A stretch of 64,000 nucleotides of DNA from Astropecten irregularis (GCA_963971285.1 OZ020262.1:11511308-11575307); one strand, 5' to 3'; numbered from the stretch's first letter, positions 1-10,929 are shown. Numbers and translations: made by a program. The notes: a model not told the origin generated them from the letters alone.

Positions 1-180
1 ATGAAAAAGGGAAAAAGATTCGGCAATCAAGTTTATATAAACAGCAAAAGGGGGCATACTGCTTTAGTTACCCTCATAGTTTTGATGAGTGGCACAGATC
101 CCTAATTATACAAATTTGCGAGCACATTATGTCTCATCAATTATACCCATTTCCGTACCTATTATTCAACCAACCAAACA

Positions 181-395
181 GGGGCTAATTTCATAGAACT
201 GCTTAGGACAAAAATAGCAAAAATAACCACCATTGAAAATTTCATTTGATATTCATGGTCAGCGAACAACAAACAAAGAACAATTGCAAGTGATACAAAA
301 CACGTGGAAATGTGGTTGTTAATCCTGTTTTTACTAAGACAGAGATGTCATGCTTAGTGAATTGTTGTGCTAAGCAGTTCTGTGAAATTGGCCCC
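181..395. mobile_element. Inverted-repeat element, family C
   Basis: It starts GGGGCTAATTTCATAGAACTG and ends complementarily in TGTGAAATTGGCCCC. The interior has CATTTGATATTCATGGTCAGC and CTTAGCACA-type segments shared by five copies in the window. Confidence 0.85.
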
Positions 396-1078
396 GGACA
401 AACAGGCAGACAAGCCTCCTATCAGACAGACACACAGACAACTAACAAACAAACAAACAAATCATCAAATGTAATGTTTGCACTGTCACTTTTGATAGGC
501 ACTTGCTGTTTTTACTGATTTTAGGATAATTATTTTAGGTCAATTTTACTAGCATCTTTTTTTATACAGTATATAAGGTATAACATTTCAATCATTATAG
601 TTTTAATTAAGATAGCCTATAATTATTCGTGTTTTATTTGATGTAATTAGCTGTTTATAATTTTTAATTTATTTATCGATAATGTGTTTTTTGGTGTTTA
701 ATGAGCTGTCCAATTACAATGAAATTGCCTTTTTTAAGGATGAAGTATTTTGGATCGAAACGCGTCAGGCCCTCTTAACTCCAAGCATTTGATAACGTAT
801 TTTGAATTGAATTGAAATTCACAGTAAAGCAAAGAAGAGGTACCAAAAAACTTCTCCCACAAAGTCCACATCAGAGTGTACAGAGTGATTTACTTTGTCA
901 TATCCAGTCGCTTTAATTTCGATCAAAAGTTTGATCCCCAAAATAAAAGAAAACTCACAATGTTAATTTTGTTTGGCGTTTGGCGCACGGGATCGAGCCC
1001 GCAAGGGCCAAGAGCCGCGTTGGTCGCCCGAGAACCCAAACCCCACAACAAGAGATCGGTGTAAATATGAAGTTATTC

Positions 1079-1323
1079 TGGAGCTAATTTCATTAAAACT
1101 GTTAAGCACAAAAAATTTACTTAGCACAAACATGTCTCGCCCAATAAAACAAACCACCATTGAACATTCCATTTGATATTCATGGTCAGCGAACAACAGC
1201 CAAAGAACAATCACAAGTGATACGCAACACATGGACATTTGGTTGTTAACCCTGTTTTTATTAAGACAGAAATGTCATGCTAAGCAAATGTTTGTGCTTA
1301 ACAGTTATATGAAATTGGCCCCA
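1079..1323. mobile_element. Inverted-repeat element, family C
   Basis: It starts GGAGCTAATTTCATTAAAAC and ends ATATGAAATTGGCCCC. The interior is collinear with 181-395. Confidence 0.83.
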
Positions 1324-1595
1324 GGATATAAAGGGGTTGGTGTGTGTGTGATTTCCTTCCTGTTTTGGAGTGAGTGTTAAGCGATAAGATTGATGGAGGG
1401 TTTGTGTGGATCAATAGCGATGCTGTTGAGCTTATGATTGGATTAAACGGCCCAAGCTCAGACTTGGCAGTTCCCCCATCTACCCTCGGGCCAGGCAACT
1501 CCTTGTAACAATGTCTGCCATTATTTTTGTTTTGCAAGTCAGTGGTGTTTTTCTACGAAGCTGAAATAAGGACATGCTGAAAAAATGTATTCTCT

Positions 1596-2304
1596 CTGAC
1601 CGAACTCGTACGTACGAGTTATATGTCGTACGTACGAGTTATATGTCATGCGTACGAGATATATGTCGTGCGTACGAGATATAAGTCGTACGTACGACTT
1701 ATATGTCATACGTACGACTTAAGCCCACCGCACACTATACGATCCGAATACGACCCGACTGGTTTTTGGAAGGATCGCAAAGCATTCTGGGAGTCTTAAC
1801 CGTGATTCGACAGTCGAATCTTGTCGACTGGCCATCAGAGTGGGTCTGCGACTGGGAACAATCATGGTTAAGACTCCCAGAATGCTTTGCGATCCTTCCA
1901 AAAACCAGTCGGGTCCTAGTCGGAATGTCGGATCGTATAGTGTGCGGTGGGCTTTATGAAAAATATATCATCTTGTGCGTATGAGATTTATCTCGTACGT
2001 ACGACTTACATCTCGTACGTACGATTTACATCTCGTGCGTACGACATACAACTCGTACGTACGACTTATACGTACAAGATACATCTCGTACGTACGACGT
2101 ATATGTCGTGCGTACGAGATATGATTCATAAGTCGTACGTACGAGACATAAGTCGTACGTACGAGTTGTACGTCGCACCTACGAGATGTAAGTCGTACGT
2201 ACGAGATGTATCTCGTACGTACGAGATATGATTCATAAGTCGTAAATACGAGATATAAGTCGTACGTACGAGATATAAGTCGTACGTACGAGTTAGGTCG
2301 GAGA
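1596..2304. repeat. CGTACGTACGA tandem array (interrupted)
   Basis: Degenerate ~20-bp units of the form TCGTACGTACGAG-TTATATG occupy 1596-1720 and about 1976-2304, split by the foldback element. Each unit contains the palindrome CGTACG. The open frames in it are a by-product of the repeat. Confidence 0.88.
1722..1953. mobile_element. Foldback element with TTA target duplication
   Basis: This is 232 bp with arms of about 85 bp that are near-perfect inverted repeats, starting AGCCCACCGCACACTATACG and ending in the complement. TTA lies on both sides (1719-1721 and 1954-1956), a 3-bp duplication like that of PIF/Harbinger transposons. The loop is about 50 bp. It sits within the CGTACG array. Confidence 0.83.
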
Positions 2305-2959
2305 GAGGCAAATTTATTTTTTCAGCATGTCCCTCATACAGCTCCGTATTTTTCTTTTCAAGGGAACCAGAGATTGACTAACGAACGTCATGTGGTATAG
2401 GCCACTCTGTTTGGGACAAAAACTAATTGGCCCTGCAGTGTCCATGGCAATGGGGTTCTTGGAACTCGCACCACATGTTGGACTTATATAGAGTTTGTCC
2501 GTGATCGATCTGCGTCAATTCTCAGCGATATACCTTAGAGCCGATGCGCTCTTTTACTTTTCGTGATAATGATTAACCCAGAGCCTTTATATCTTGAATT
2601 CGTCATTGATTTTTCAGGAAGAAAGAAGAGAAATTGCTCACATTCACATACCGTGTTTACCTTCTATGAGTGAGTAAACACATACCAGGTAAAGGCGATT
2701 TATACCAATGAAATAATTATCATTTCGACTTGTATTGAAGACTTCTTGCACATATGAGTGGAGAGTCGCCAAATTTACCCCAGGATAAAGACAGTCACTC
2801 CTATACCCATACTGCAAATATACGTTTACCTGGCCCATATACCGTTATAAAGGTCCCGGTTTAATATCGGAGAAAAGGCTCAGTGGATGTATTCATATAA
2901 TCATTTCACAGATTATGAATAAATTATGAAGGAAGTTATATTCCCTAAACTGTAGCCTT

Positions 2960-3075
2960 TGACAATATCGTGGTATAGGATCGCAACGTCAAACCCTCCT
3001 AACTAAGTTTATATAATCAGGTCATTATACTGGCCGATGAGCAATTTGCAGCAGTTCATTAAATTGTATAGACCT
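2960..3075 (+). repeat. Dispersed repeat J (GATCGAAACGTC ... GATGAGCAGTTTGCAGCAG)
   Basis: It contains ATAGGATCGCAACGTCAAAC, CCTCCTAACTAAG, TCAGGTCATTATACTGGCCG and GATGAGCAATTTGCAGCAGT, collinear with the copies listed at 18508, 33413 and 50510. Shorter relics are at 751-805, 6610-6690 and 36293-36345. Confidence 0.8.
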
Positions 3076-3161
3076 AATGTAGTTAAAAACAAACAGACAA
3101 GCAAACACCCCAACAAACAAACAAACAAACAACCAAACGACAGGAAACTTGTCATACTTAC

Positions 3162-3358
3162 AACCACAGTGGGATTGCCACCAGACAGGGAATGGAGATT
3201 GCCAGTTGCATCTTCCTCCAGTCACGGAGGAAGTAAGCGATGGGAGCTAGGAGGGTGACCCCAACGCCCCAGGAGATGTTGTTGATACAGCCAGCCACGG
3301 AACGCATCCTAGGTGAGAACATCTCCATAATGAGCACGTACTCGGTCAGATTCATGCC
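3162..3358 (-). CDS. SLC22-like exon 3 (TM5-TM6 region)
   Basis: This 197-bp exon runs from the acceptor ttgctttccag to the donor gtaagt. It reads GMNLTEYVLIMEM, then a central stretch including MRSVAGCINNISWGVG and LRDWRKMQLAIS, ending IPLW. This is the conserved YVxxxE / RDWR part of SLC22 transporters just before the large cytoplasmic loop. It ends in phase 2, so the next exon, not in this window, completes a codon. Confidence 0.92.
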
Positions 3359-5474
3359 CTGGAAAGCAAGGTACAAGAATACAGAATCTGGGGGTCAATT
3401 TTACCAACCTCGTCGTAACTTACGATCAATCGTTGTAGGACTCGTGAAGCATTGCAACCCTACGTAGGGTATGATGGGTTTATTGTGGGGTTAGAGTTAG
3501 AAGGACCTGATGTTTCGATCCTAGAGGGTCTTTCTCAAAGGCTGCTTAGAGTTTATGTCCTGGGGTTTCGATCCTAGCATGATATTTCTCAAAGGCTGCT
3601 TAGAGTTAAGAGGGCCTGATATTTGGACCCTAGCAGGATCTTTCTCAAAGGCAAAAGGGGTGCTGTGGCCTGGTGATCTGGCGTGTTGAACTCAAAGTCT
3701 TGTGGTCAATTAACAGATTGTGGGTTCGAATCCAGCCATGGGTTAATGGTGTTTGTGTCCTTGGGCAAGACGCTTTGTCACATATATTGCTCCTCTTCAC
3801 TTAAGAGCAAATGGGTACCTGCGAGGGTAGAGATGGCTTTGTGTGCTTGATTAGCTTTTGTGCACTGAATACGATAGCACGGGCTGTATACTCCCCAGGG
3901 AGTTGAGATGGTTTCAGAAATGTAAATTATGGCCCGATGATCAGGGCTAATAATTAAGTTGTAATGCGCAGAATGTCCTATATCATTACATGTATTATTG
4001 TCCTTCGTAACTCGATTTACGATCGATCGTTGGAATTCGTGAAATCGACCCTAGTACACGGAGAAGAGATTTCTGAACCAACTGACAATGTATTCAAAGG
4101 AAAGAACACGCCAATAAACAAAAAGAGTCACATAATTAAAAACTCAGATCCAATTGAATATTGAAGATTGAGTTTCCTCGGCAGCTGAACTGAATACTAA
4201 ACAGGCAAGAAACAACAGCAAGACCAGGGGTCGATTTCACGCAGCCCTACGATCGATCGTAACTCGAGTTACGAAGGATAACCCATCGTAGGAGTCATAC
4301 GATTGATAGTAAGTTACGATGAGTTTGGTGAAATCGACCCCAACTGATGGAATTCTATCGTGAAACAAACTTTAACAGACCTACCTGCTCGCACATACCA
4401 ATGAAGAACCACAGCATAGCGAACCAGTGGTACTCATACACGAAATAGATGGCTATTCCCACCACGGCTTGCAAGAGTACGGAGATTAGTAGTACCGTCT
4501 TGCGACCGATGAGGTCCGAGAGCTGGCCGAAGACGAAGGCTCCGGCCAGCACTCCGAAGAACAGAATGGACTGGGCAGTGCTGGCTAAGAGGTTCCGGTC
4601 ACACACGAGGTCCAGCTGGTCATTTTGAAGAAAAGGGAATGGCAGAAAAAACTTCGTTTCAATCCTTACAATCAAATGAATTTTTGTTAAAGTTAATATC
4701 ATACTTTGGTTTTTGTCAAAGAAATGCAGATTCATATGGGCACAAATATCAACTTAAGGAATATACAGTAAAAGTCATCTGTGAAAATTTCAGTCCCATA
4801 CGGCGCCCACTTTTTGAGAAAACAGTGAAAACGGCCACGGTATTTCTTAAGTCTTTTCTCTTTTATTTTTGATCGTTAAAAGATCAAAAATCATTTTGGT
4901 CACTGGTTTTACTAATTTCTTGATGTATACACCATTTCAGGCGGAAACATTTTTATCGGTAGGTTTCTAACAGCACTATCCTTATAAAGATATACGTAAA
5001 TCTGTGAACATTTCTGTTTTGGTTTCTTACCAAAGTATGATACTACCTTTAAGAAAGGCCGTTTTGTCTTCGTCGTCTAAAGTAGTGACGATAGAGAAAA
5101 TAATGATCTACAAGACTCACCTCCATGACGATGGTGTTTTCACCGTATATTGGCGTGTAGTTGAAGCCGTTGGTGCAGGGTACCGGATGGCTGGCATTGA
5201 CCACCGACGTGCCGTTCTCGTCGCTGTCCAGCACGGCGTACATCTCACACTGCGAGTACGCCGTGCCGTTGCTGCCACCGTCCAACGGCACGCTTTCCTC
5301 CAGGGACAGACCGGGGCTGGGACGGCAGTGGAACGGCGGCCGGCCGGCGGTGAAGATGATCCCGAAGATCTGCCAGGCCGGCAGCCAGGTACCGACCAGG
5401 GTGATCAGGATGAAGGCTACGGTCTGGTACCGGCCAAAATCGCCCAGGTATACCCATACATCATCCAGTTCCAT
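3162..5474 (-). CDS. SLC22-family transporter gene, 5' part (three exons, 3' end outside window)
   Basis: This is the N-terminal half of a major-facilitator organic cation/anion/carnitine transporter of the SLC22 type, a plasma-membrane protein. Exons 5474-5121, 4615-4385 and 3358-3162 join in phase with consensus GT/AG sites, giving about 260 residues. The reading contains an N-terminal FDD-like MELDDVW start, TM1, a large extracellular loop with four N-glycosylation sequons and cysteines, the family stretch LDLVCDR, and the MFS loop motif GQLSDLIGRK. TM2-TM6 follow, ending in the LRDWR-type segment. Known SLC22 proteins are about 550 residues with 12 TM segments, so the C-terminal half (the large cytoplasmic loop and TM7-12) must lie left of position 1; I found no further exon in 1-3160. 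The substrate cannot be told from this part. Confidence 0.9.
3493..3652 (-). repeat. Tandem trimer of GATCGAAAC hairpin units
   Basis: There are three units of about 58 bp. On the minus strand each reads CTTTGAGAAAGAxCCTxCTAGGATCGAAAC, with a short stem around the loop before GAAAC. The units are spaced evenly (TTCTCAAAGGC at 3533, 3591 and 3642 on plus). Confidence 0.75.
3661..3963 (+). mobile_element. tRNA-derived SINE
   Basis: The 5' part resembles a tRNA, with an A-box-like TGGCCTGGTGATCTGG and a perfect B box GGTTCGAATCC at 3723-3733. It is followed by the segment TCCTTGGGCAAGACGCTTT, similar to the conserved core seen in several deuterostome SINEs. The body ends near TAATTAAGTTGTAATG. 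It lies inside a split family E element in transporter intron 2. Confidence 0.78.
4227..4341. mobile_element. Inverted-repeat element, family E (115 bp)
   Basis: It starts GGGGTCGATTTCACGCAGCC and ends GTTTGGTGAAATCGACCCC. The interior has ACGATCGATCGTAACTCGAG and GGATAACCCATCGTAGGA. It is compact, nearly all palindrome, and sits 44 bp from the transporter exon 2 donor. Confidence 0.86.
4385..4615 (-). CDS. SLC22-like exon 2 (MFS motif A, TM2-TM4 region)
   Basis: This is a 231-bp, 77-codon in-phase exon with a CAG acceptor and a gtaggt donor. It begins LDLVCDRNLLASTAQS, the SLC22 hallmark at the end of the extracellular loop, then gives a membrane helix and GQLSDLIGRK, the MFS motif A between TM2 and TM3. 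Further hydrophobic helices follow, ending FIGMCEQ. The upstream intron is only 505 bp and is largely filled by an inverted-repeat element. Confidence 0.93.
4687..5052. mobile_element. Inverted-repeat element, family A (intron 1 of transporter)
   Basis: This is a 366-bp element with ends TTAAAGTTAATATCATACTTTGG and the complement CCAAAGTATGATACTACCTTTAA. It occupies most of the 505-bp intron between transporter exons 1 and 2. Non-coding, it is read as a non-autonomous terminal-inverted-repeat element (MITE) bounded by TTAA. Confidence 0.85.
5121..5474 (-). CDS. SLC22-like exon 1 (start codon, TM1, extracellular loop)
   Basis: This is a 354-bp, 118-codon coding exon. The ATG at 5474 is the first ATG in the open frame and has a strong context (A at -3, G at +4). 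The protein begins MELDDVWVYLGDFGRYQ, matching the usual SLC22 N-terminus. TM1 covers roughly residues 19-42. The following loop carries NGT, NGT, NAS and NYT sequons plus several Cys, as is typical of the family's large extracellular loop. The exon ends ...NTIVME at a consensus donor (gtgagt) and joins LDLVCDR of the next exon. An open frame continues about 17 codons upstream of the ATG without another ATG. Confidence 0.92.
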
Positions 5475-6088
5475 GGTGTCTATCTCCAGGACTAAAAAAC
5501 TTCCAAAAACTTGAATACTCGGCACTCAAAGAGTTCTTAAATCAAAGATTCTCCCTCGTTTCTTGTCTTTTCTCCCACGACAAAACCACTTCTTCCAAAC
5601 CTGTTTCTCACAGATCAGGATCTTTGGCGATATTCCAAATGTTCCTGCGCATAAAAGAAGAAAATAATTCATTGCAGATTGGTTGTAAACTCCTCCCAAC
5701 TATTTCATGTTCTTATTAATCTTTCTTTTCAATTTTGCTATTATCATATTTTGAATCGCAAATTCGGTTGTTGTTAGTAACAATCATGACACTGTGTTTT
5801 AATGGCAAACTTCTGCAACCTGGGAGGTGCCTTGCGTTATTACATGAACCATAAAACAGGTAAGCAGTACAATAAATAACGATATTTATCTTAGAACGAA
5901 CAAAGTACAACTGCATCCACCAAACAGTTACAGAAAATAAATGACTGGAGATAGAAAATGACACGTTTGTGTGAGCCTCGGGTATGATATACCATGGGGG
6001 TTTAAGGAAGGAGTGGCAGGCCTTTGATATCTACTGTCCGTGTCACGGAAAAGCGACCGAGGTGAAGCGGGGACAAGGCAGCTAGCTA

Positions 6089-6112
6089 GGGGGGGGGGGG
6101 GGGGGGGGGGGG
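6089..6112 (+). repeat. Uninterrupted G24 tract
   Basis: Twenty-four consecutive G bases lie between CTAGCTA and CGAACG, in the intergenic stretch upstream of the transporter. Confidence 0.95.
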
Positions 6113-6253
6113 CGAACGCTCCTTAAGACCGGCGGGATGTGCTGAGCGCTCGCCCGAGTCCAGGCTCTCCAGATCGGTACCTGTCACATCAAAGTGGGTG
6201 TACGACATGGAGTCAAAGCTACCAGACCGAAAGCCATTGTTTGATGGAGATCA

Positions 6254-6493
6254 GGGGCCAATTTCATAGAGATGCTTAGCAAAAAAAAATGCTTAGCACA
6301 AAAATGGCTTGCCCAATGAAACAAATCACCATTGAAAATTCCATTTGATATTCATGGTCGGTGAACAACAGTCAAAGAACAATTTGCACGTGATACACAA
6401 CACATGGAAATTTGGTAGTTAATCCTGTTTTTATTGAGACTGAAATGTCATGCTTAGCGATTTTTTCAAAAGCAACTCTATGAAATTGGCCCT
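6254..6493. mobile_element. Inverted-repeat element, family C
   Basis: It starts GGGGCCAATTTCATAGAG and ends CTATGAAATTGGCCC. The interior is collinear with the other copies. Confidence 0.85.
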
Positions 6494-6912
6494 AGAGATG
6501 CCCCAAGACAATGTCAACATCACATAACGATTTAAGCTATCCATTCATTTTGAAATATTTGAAGTGGTCATTTAATTTGCTCAGAGTCAAGATAGCCAGC
6601 GTCATAGCTTTTGAGAAGGAGCTTGCTATAGGATCGAAACGTCGAAACTGGTGCAGTCATTTTAATTGATGGGCATTTTTATTACTTGTATAGATTTTCT
6701 AATCTAAATTTGTAAACATTTGTTTATCTTAAGCATGATTCATGTGATTGGTTTTCTCCAGACATGATTCCCCAAAGATGGCGCCCTATATAGCGCCCTC
6801 ACAAGACCAATAATAAGATCGACAAAATGACTGGAATATCCAAAGCGAGACTGAGAGAAGGGGCGGGTCAACATTTGGTCACCAAGAGAAAATATTCCAG
6901 GCCCTTAATCCA

Positions 6913-7060
6913 GGGGTCGATTTCACGAAGCCCAACGATCGATCGTAACTCGACTTACGACGGATAAATAACCCATCGTATCCTACGTAGGGCTGCAATG
7001 TATCATACAAGTCCTTCAATTGATAGTTACATGTAGTTACGATGAGTTGAAATCGGCCCC
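6913..7060. mobile_element. Inverted-repeat element, family E
   Basis: It starts GGGGTCGATTTCACGAAGCC and ends GATGAGTTGAAATCGGCCCC. It has the same ACGATCGATCGTAACTCGAC interior as the other family E copies. Confidence 0.85.
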
Positions 7061-7580
7061 AGGCCCTGCAATAGTCCAACCCGTGACCCCACGGGTGCAC
7101 TTTTCACCCAGCGAGCCAACCCAAATAATAGTACGCCATGCATGCATTTAATACAAAGTAAACCTAAGCACAAAAAGACTAAGTTTCCATTCAATTATGA
7201 AAAAACTCGTCAAGCAAACAGCATGACATCTTTACTGACATGTGCAGTTGATTTATTATCGGTCTCGTTTCATCTTGTTGCCATTATACATCCGTTGGAC
7301 AATGACATATTGGCCCCCAACAAAATATCTTTGAAACAGATTTCAAAGTTTGCTGAGCCATTTTTCATTTGTGAATCGGTAAAATGGATTTTGTAATCTG
7401 GCAAAACTTGTTTTCATAGCCAGTATGTCGCCATGTCATAGTTACTGTGTGTTCGTTGCAAGTATGTCCGTTTTGGTATTACAACGGTGACGTTGCATTC
7501 AAACTGAACAACAGAGAAAAACAGACTGGAATTTTTTCATCAATTTTTTTGTTGTCATTCCTACTTTCATAAACTGGATC

Positions 7581-7935
7581 TTAAAGGAAGTATCATACTT
7601 TGGTAAGAAACCAAAACAGAAATGTTCACAGATTAACCTATAACTTACAGGGAATGAAGATGGTGTTGATAGAAACCTACCGTTAAAATTTGTCTGCCTG
7701 AAATGATGTAACATTTTATCCAGAAATTAGTAAAACCAGTGACCAAAATAATTTTTGAAATTTAAAAACCAAAAATTAAAAGAGAAACACTGCTGCTGTT
7801 TTTCACTGTTTTCCCCAAAAGTGGGCACGTATGGGACTGAAATTTTCACAGATGACTTTGACTGTATCTTCCTTGATATTTTTGCCCATGAATCTGTATT
7901 TCGTTGACAAAAACCAAAGTATGATATTACCATTA
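7581..7935. mobile_element. Inverted-repeat element, family A
   Basis: It starts TTAAAGGAAGTATCATACTT and ends in the complementary GTATGATATTACCATTAA. The interior matches the copy at 10557 (opposite in sense to 4687). It is non-coding. Confidence 0.85.
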
Positions 7936-9789
7936 AGGGTGAAACATCTATACTATTTGGCGTCAAACAATTCGTCTGCATTTGATATCACTTATGGAAA
8001 GACCTTGATGTAAGCAATCGGTCAAGGTATATAAGGAGCCCATTAGTTCAACACTGCACAGGGTGAAATATCGGTGTCAAAATAAAGTCTGAGTTCATGG
8101 GACGCCACCAGGTTTATCAATTTCATAGGTCTACCAAGGTCAAAGTCAGCTCAAAGGTGAAAGGTTTGGAGAAATCCGTGAAAAATAGCAGAGAAACGCA
8201 GTCATGATTTTATAAAAAGATTTTGAGGGTATGCAAAATATTAATGAGCTCGGTGGACTGATTTGGACCTATTTACCGGGGTGCACCCAGCAACTGCCTC
8301 CATAAAATGCAGCAAATATAGACGGCATACCGTTGACTAAATGCAACACCGTAGATTAGGAAGATAATCCCATAGCTTTGTGTGATGGACATAAACTCCA
8401 AACTGAATTGCTATCAACCATGGAGGTTACTTAGTCGAATAATGGCGAATAAGTTCTCAATATACCTTCACTAATTCCTCGTTTCTATACATACACCGCT
8501 ACCGAGACCTGGCAAGGTTTTCACGTCATGGGCAGATGATACGCAGTTTCCAACATTGATTATTTCTAAGTCAGTTCCCTTCAGAAGAAAACGCAAATAT
8601 GTGTAAAGGGATTGAAGGGTTTTATTTATTATGTTTGTCCAAGTTCGTTTGTTTGGCAAACATACCTAGGACGCTCTATAAGGCACTCGGTGCATATGTA
8701 CACTCGGTGCAAGTCGATACGTATAGGCCTAGCTGGCTTGGCCCTCGCGTGCACGCCAAAACGCCTGGCGTTTCAAACTTCAAATTAAGACTGGATATTA
8801 GCCCTATATTTCATCCGTTGTCGTGTTTGATTTTGATTAAGCTATCGATGGAAGTATAAACCCAATACAAACAAATGATTATAGTCCAGCCAGGAGGCAA
8901 GTCTTATTGGAAACTGCAGTTCTTCACACTAAATCAATTCTGTGCGTTTCTTCGCATAATAAGAGACAGGGGACTGGAAGGGAGGGATACCTAGTCCACA
9001 GCAAGTTAATTAATTAATGTGGTTTTTTTCAGTCAGGTTATTTTATTGCCTTCATACAGAGAATATACTGACAAATAATGAATGGCAAGTCTTATTTTGC
9101 TTTCAAACTAGCATTTGGTTTTCATTTGAATGGCTTTGCCGAAATGGGGGATTTTCATGCATGCTCATGTGGGGAACCAACAGCAAAAGTATAATAAAAA
9201 AAAAAACATAAAAAATTAAGAGGCAAAATTGCCGCCACAGAAATGGTTTGGCAAAGAAATTACACCACCAGTTGAGTGAAAGGAACATATTCGGCACAAT
9301 AAAACCCATTGAGGAGGCAAAGGTCTGTCAGAATTTTCAGAAAACCATCATACCCCAACTTTTCGTGTATAAATCAATGGGATAACTGCTCTCAGTTACC
9401 CAGATGACATCACAGTTTTGCTCATGAATATGGAAATTCGAATTAGCATACAAACCAAAAAAACTTTTTCTTAACCCTGAAATAGTGTGAGGAAGTGGGT
9501 AAAATTACAGGACCCATAAAACAGTTGCTTTTTGGCACATATTCAAGCCATAATATTCCTATTGCAGAGACTCTTTAACTTCGGTCATCATATCAACGTA
9601 TAGCCCACCGAGGTATTGCACTAGTACTGCTATCAGTGAGAGTTATTTATGATAAAAGCGTAAGTTATCTCAATCATGTGCATAACATATGGGGAGATCG
9701 AGACGAACATTATTAACAAGGGAAACTATTGAAACAGAGTTGAACTTTTGACATTCCCCAACAGTGAACTTAAAACCATCCCGTCAAGT

Positions 9790-10165
9790 TTAAAGGGATG
9801 GTACAGAATTGGTAAGACAAAATACACTTCAAAATCACAGATTCACATAAAACTTACACAGTATAATGGTGATGATAGGAGAAAACATCCCATGAAATGT
9901 TTTTGTCTGAAATGCCATATTTGTTGAGAAATAAATGAAACTAATTTCTCATAGGAATAAATCGCTTCGAAGCGTTTTATTATGAACGCATAATATCGTT
10001 GAAATGTGAAAACGGGTTTTCACTATTTTCTCGTGACCCAGATGGCTGATTGACCTCAAACTTCTACAGGTTTGTCAGTTAAAAAGGTAAATGATGGATT
10101 ATATAATGTGCTTTCACTGTAAGCAACGGTTTTGTCGCAAAAAAAGTTCTGTAACATCCCTTTAA
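9790..10165. mobile_element. Inverted-repeat element, family B
   Basis: The ends are TTAAAGGGATGGTACAGAATT and complementary GTTCTGTAACATCCCTTTAA. The interior contains GACCCAGATGGCTGATTGACC, shared with copies at 14961 and 22492. It is non-coding and TTAA-bounded. Confidence 0.85.
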
Positions 10166-10556
10166 GGGCAGTTTATTTATTTCTTCTTTCTTATTTCGAG
10201 GACAAAAGTTTGCAATTTATCATAGGTGACCTTGCCCGTGGTTGACATGGCAGCGTGTATTATTTTGGGCACAGTTGACAAGGCCTGTATATGTATGGCA
10301 GGTCTTGGGTCATATCCTGCTGAACCGAAATGGTTCTCTTCAATCAAAATGGAACCTCATGATCCACAAAATAAAATCTTCACAAAGATTTCCTGCGTCC
10401 GAATTCTTCCCCAAACTGAGCACAGAAACCGCAATTATAGTAAATCCCATCCATCATTGCAAATAGTTTTTCAAAATTTTTCCCCATATCATGTTGGGCA
10501 TGTGCTAAAAAGCCTGCTGTCCTGTAATCCTGGGGTCGATTTCAACTCTTCGTGAC

Positions 10557-10929
10557 TTAAAGGTAGTATCATACTTTGGTAAGAAACCAAAACAGAAATG
10601 TTCACAGATTTACGTATAACTTGATATGGAATGGTATGAAGATGGTGGTGGTAGAAACCTACTTTTAAAATATTTCCGCCTGAAATGGTGTATTTATACA
10701 GAAATTAGTAAAACAACGACCGGAAATATTTTGATCTTTTAAAAGATCAAAAATAAAAGAGAAAAGACTTACGAAAAACTGTGGCCGTTTTTCACTGTTT
10801 TCTTGAAAAGTAGGCACCGTATGGGACTGAAATTTTCACAGATGACTGTTACTGTATCTGTCTTGATATGTTTGCCCATGAATCTGTATTTCTTTGATAA
10901 AAACCAAAATATGATGATATTACCTTTAA
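10557..10929. mobile_element. Inverted-repeat element, family A
   Basis: This near full-length copy is flanked by TTAA and has ends AGGTAGTATCATACTTTGG and its complement (the right end has a small insertion). Inside is the hairpin TTGATCTTTTAAAAGATCAA, shared by other copies. Confidence 0.87.

Larger units (their letters stand above)
1..3161. other. Region left of the transporter exons: repeats only
   Basis: No coding exon is recognised on either strand. The stretch holds two copies of inverted-repeat family C, a CGTACG tandem array with a foldback element inside it, two copies of the GATCGAAAC dispersed repeat, and CAAA/AAC microsatellite. Presumably it is the next intron of the transporter. 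Confidence 0.5.
3391..4053. mobile_element. Family E element split by nested insertions
   Basis: The left arm (3391-3480, GGGGTCAATTTTACCAACC to GTATGATGGGTTTA) and right arm (about 4003-4053, TCCTTCGTAACTCGATTTAC to GTGAAATCGACCC) together make one family E copy. Between them lie a tandem of GATCGAAAC-type repeats and a tRNA-derived SINE. All of it is inside transporter intron 2. Confidence 0.7.

Noticed and set aside
1703-2311. Several short frames rich in S-Y-V-R-D
   Set aside because: They are translations of the CGTACG array and the foldback element on both strands.
10226-10555. 109-codon plus-strand frame in the intergenic stretch
   Set aside because: It has no recognised similarity, no neighbouring exons in phase, and its length is within chance for a 15-kb gap.
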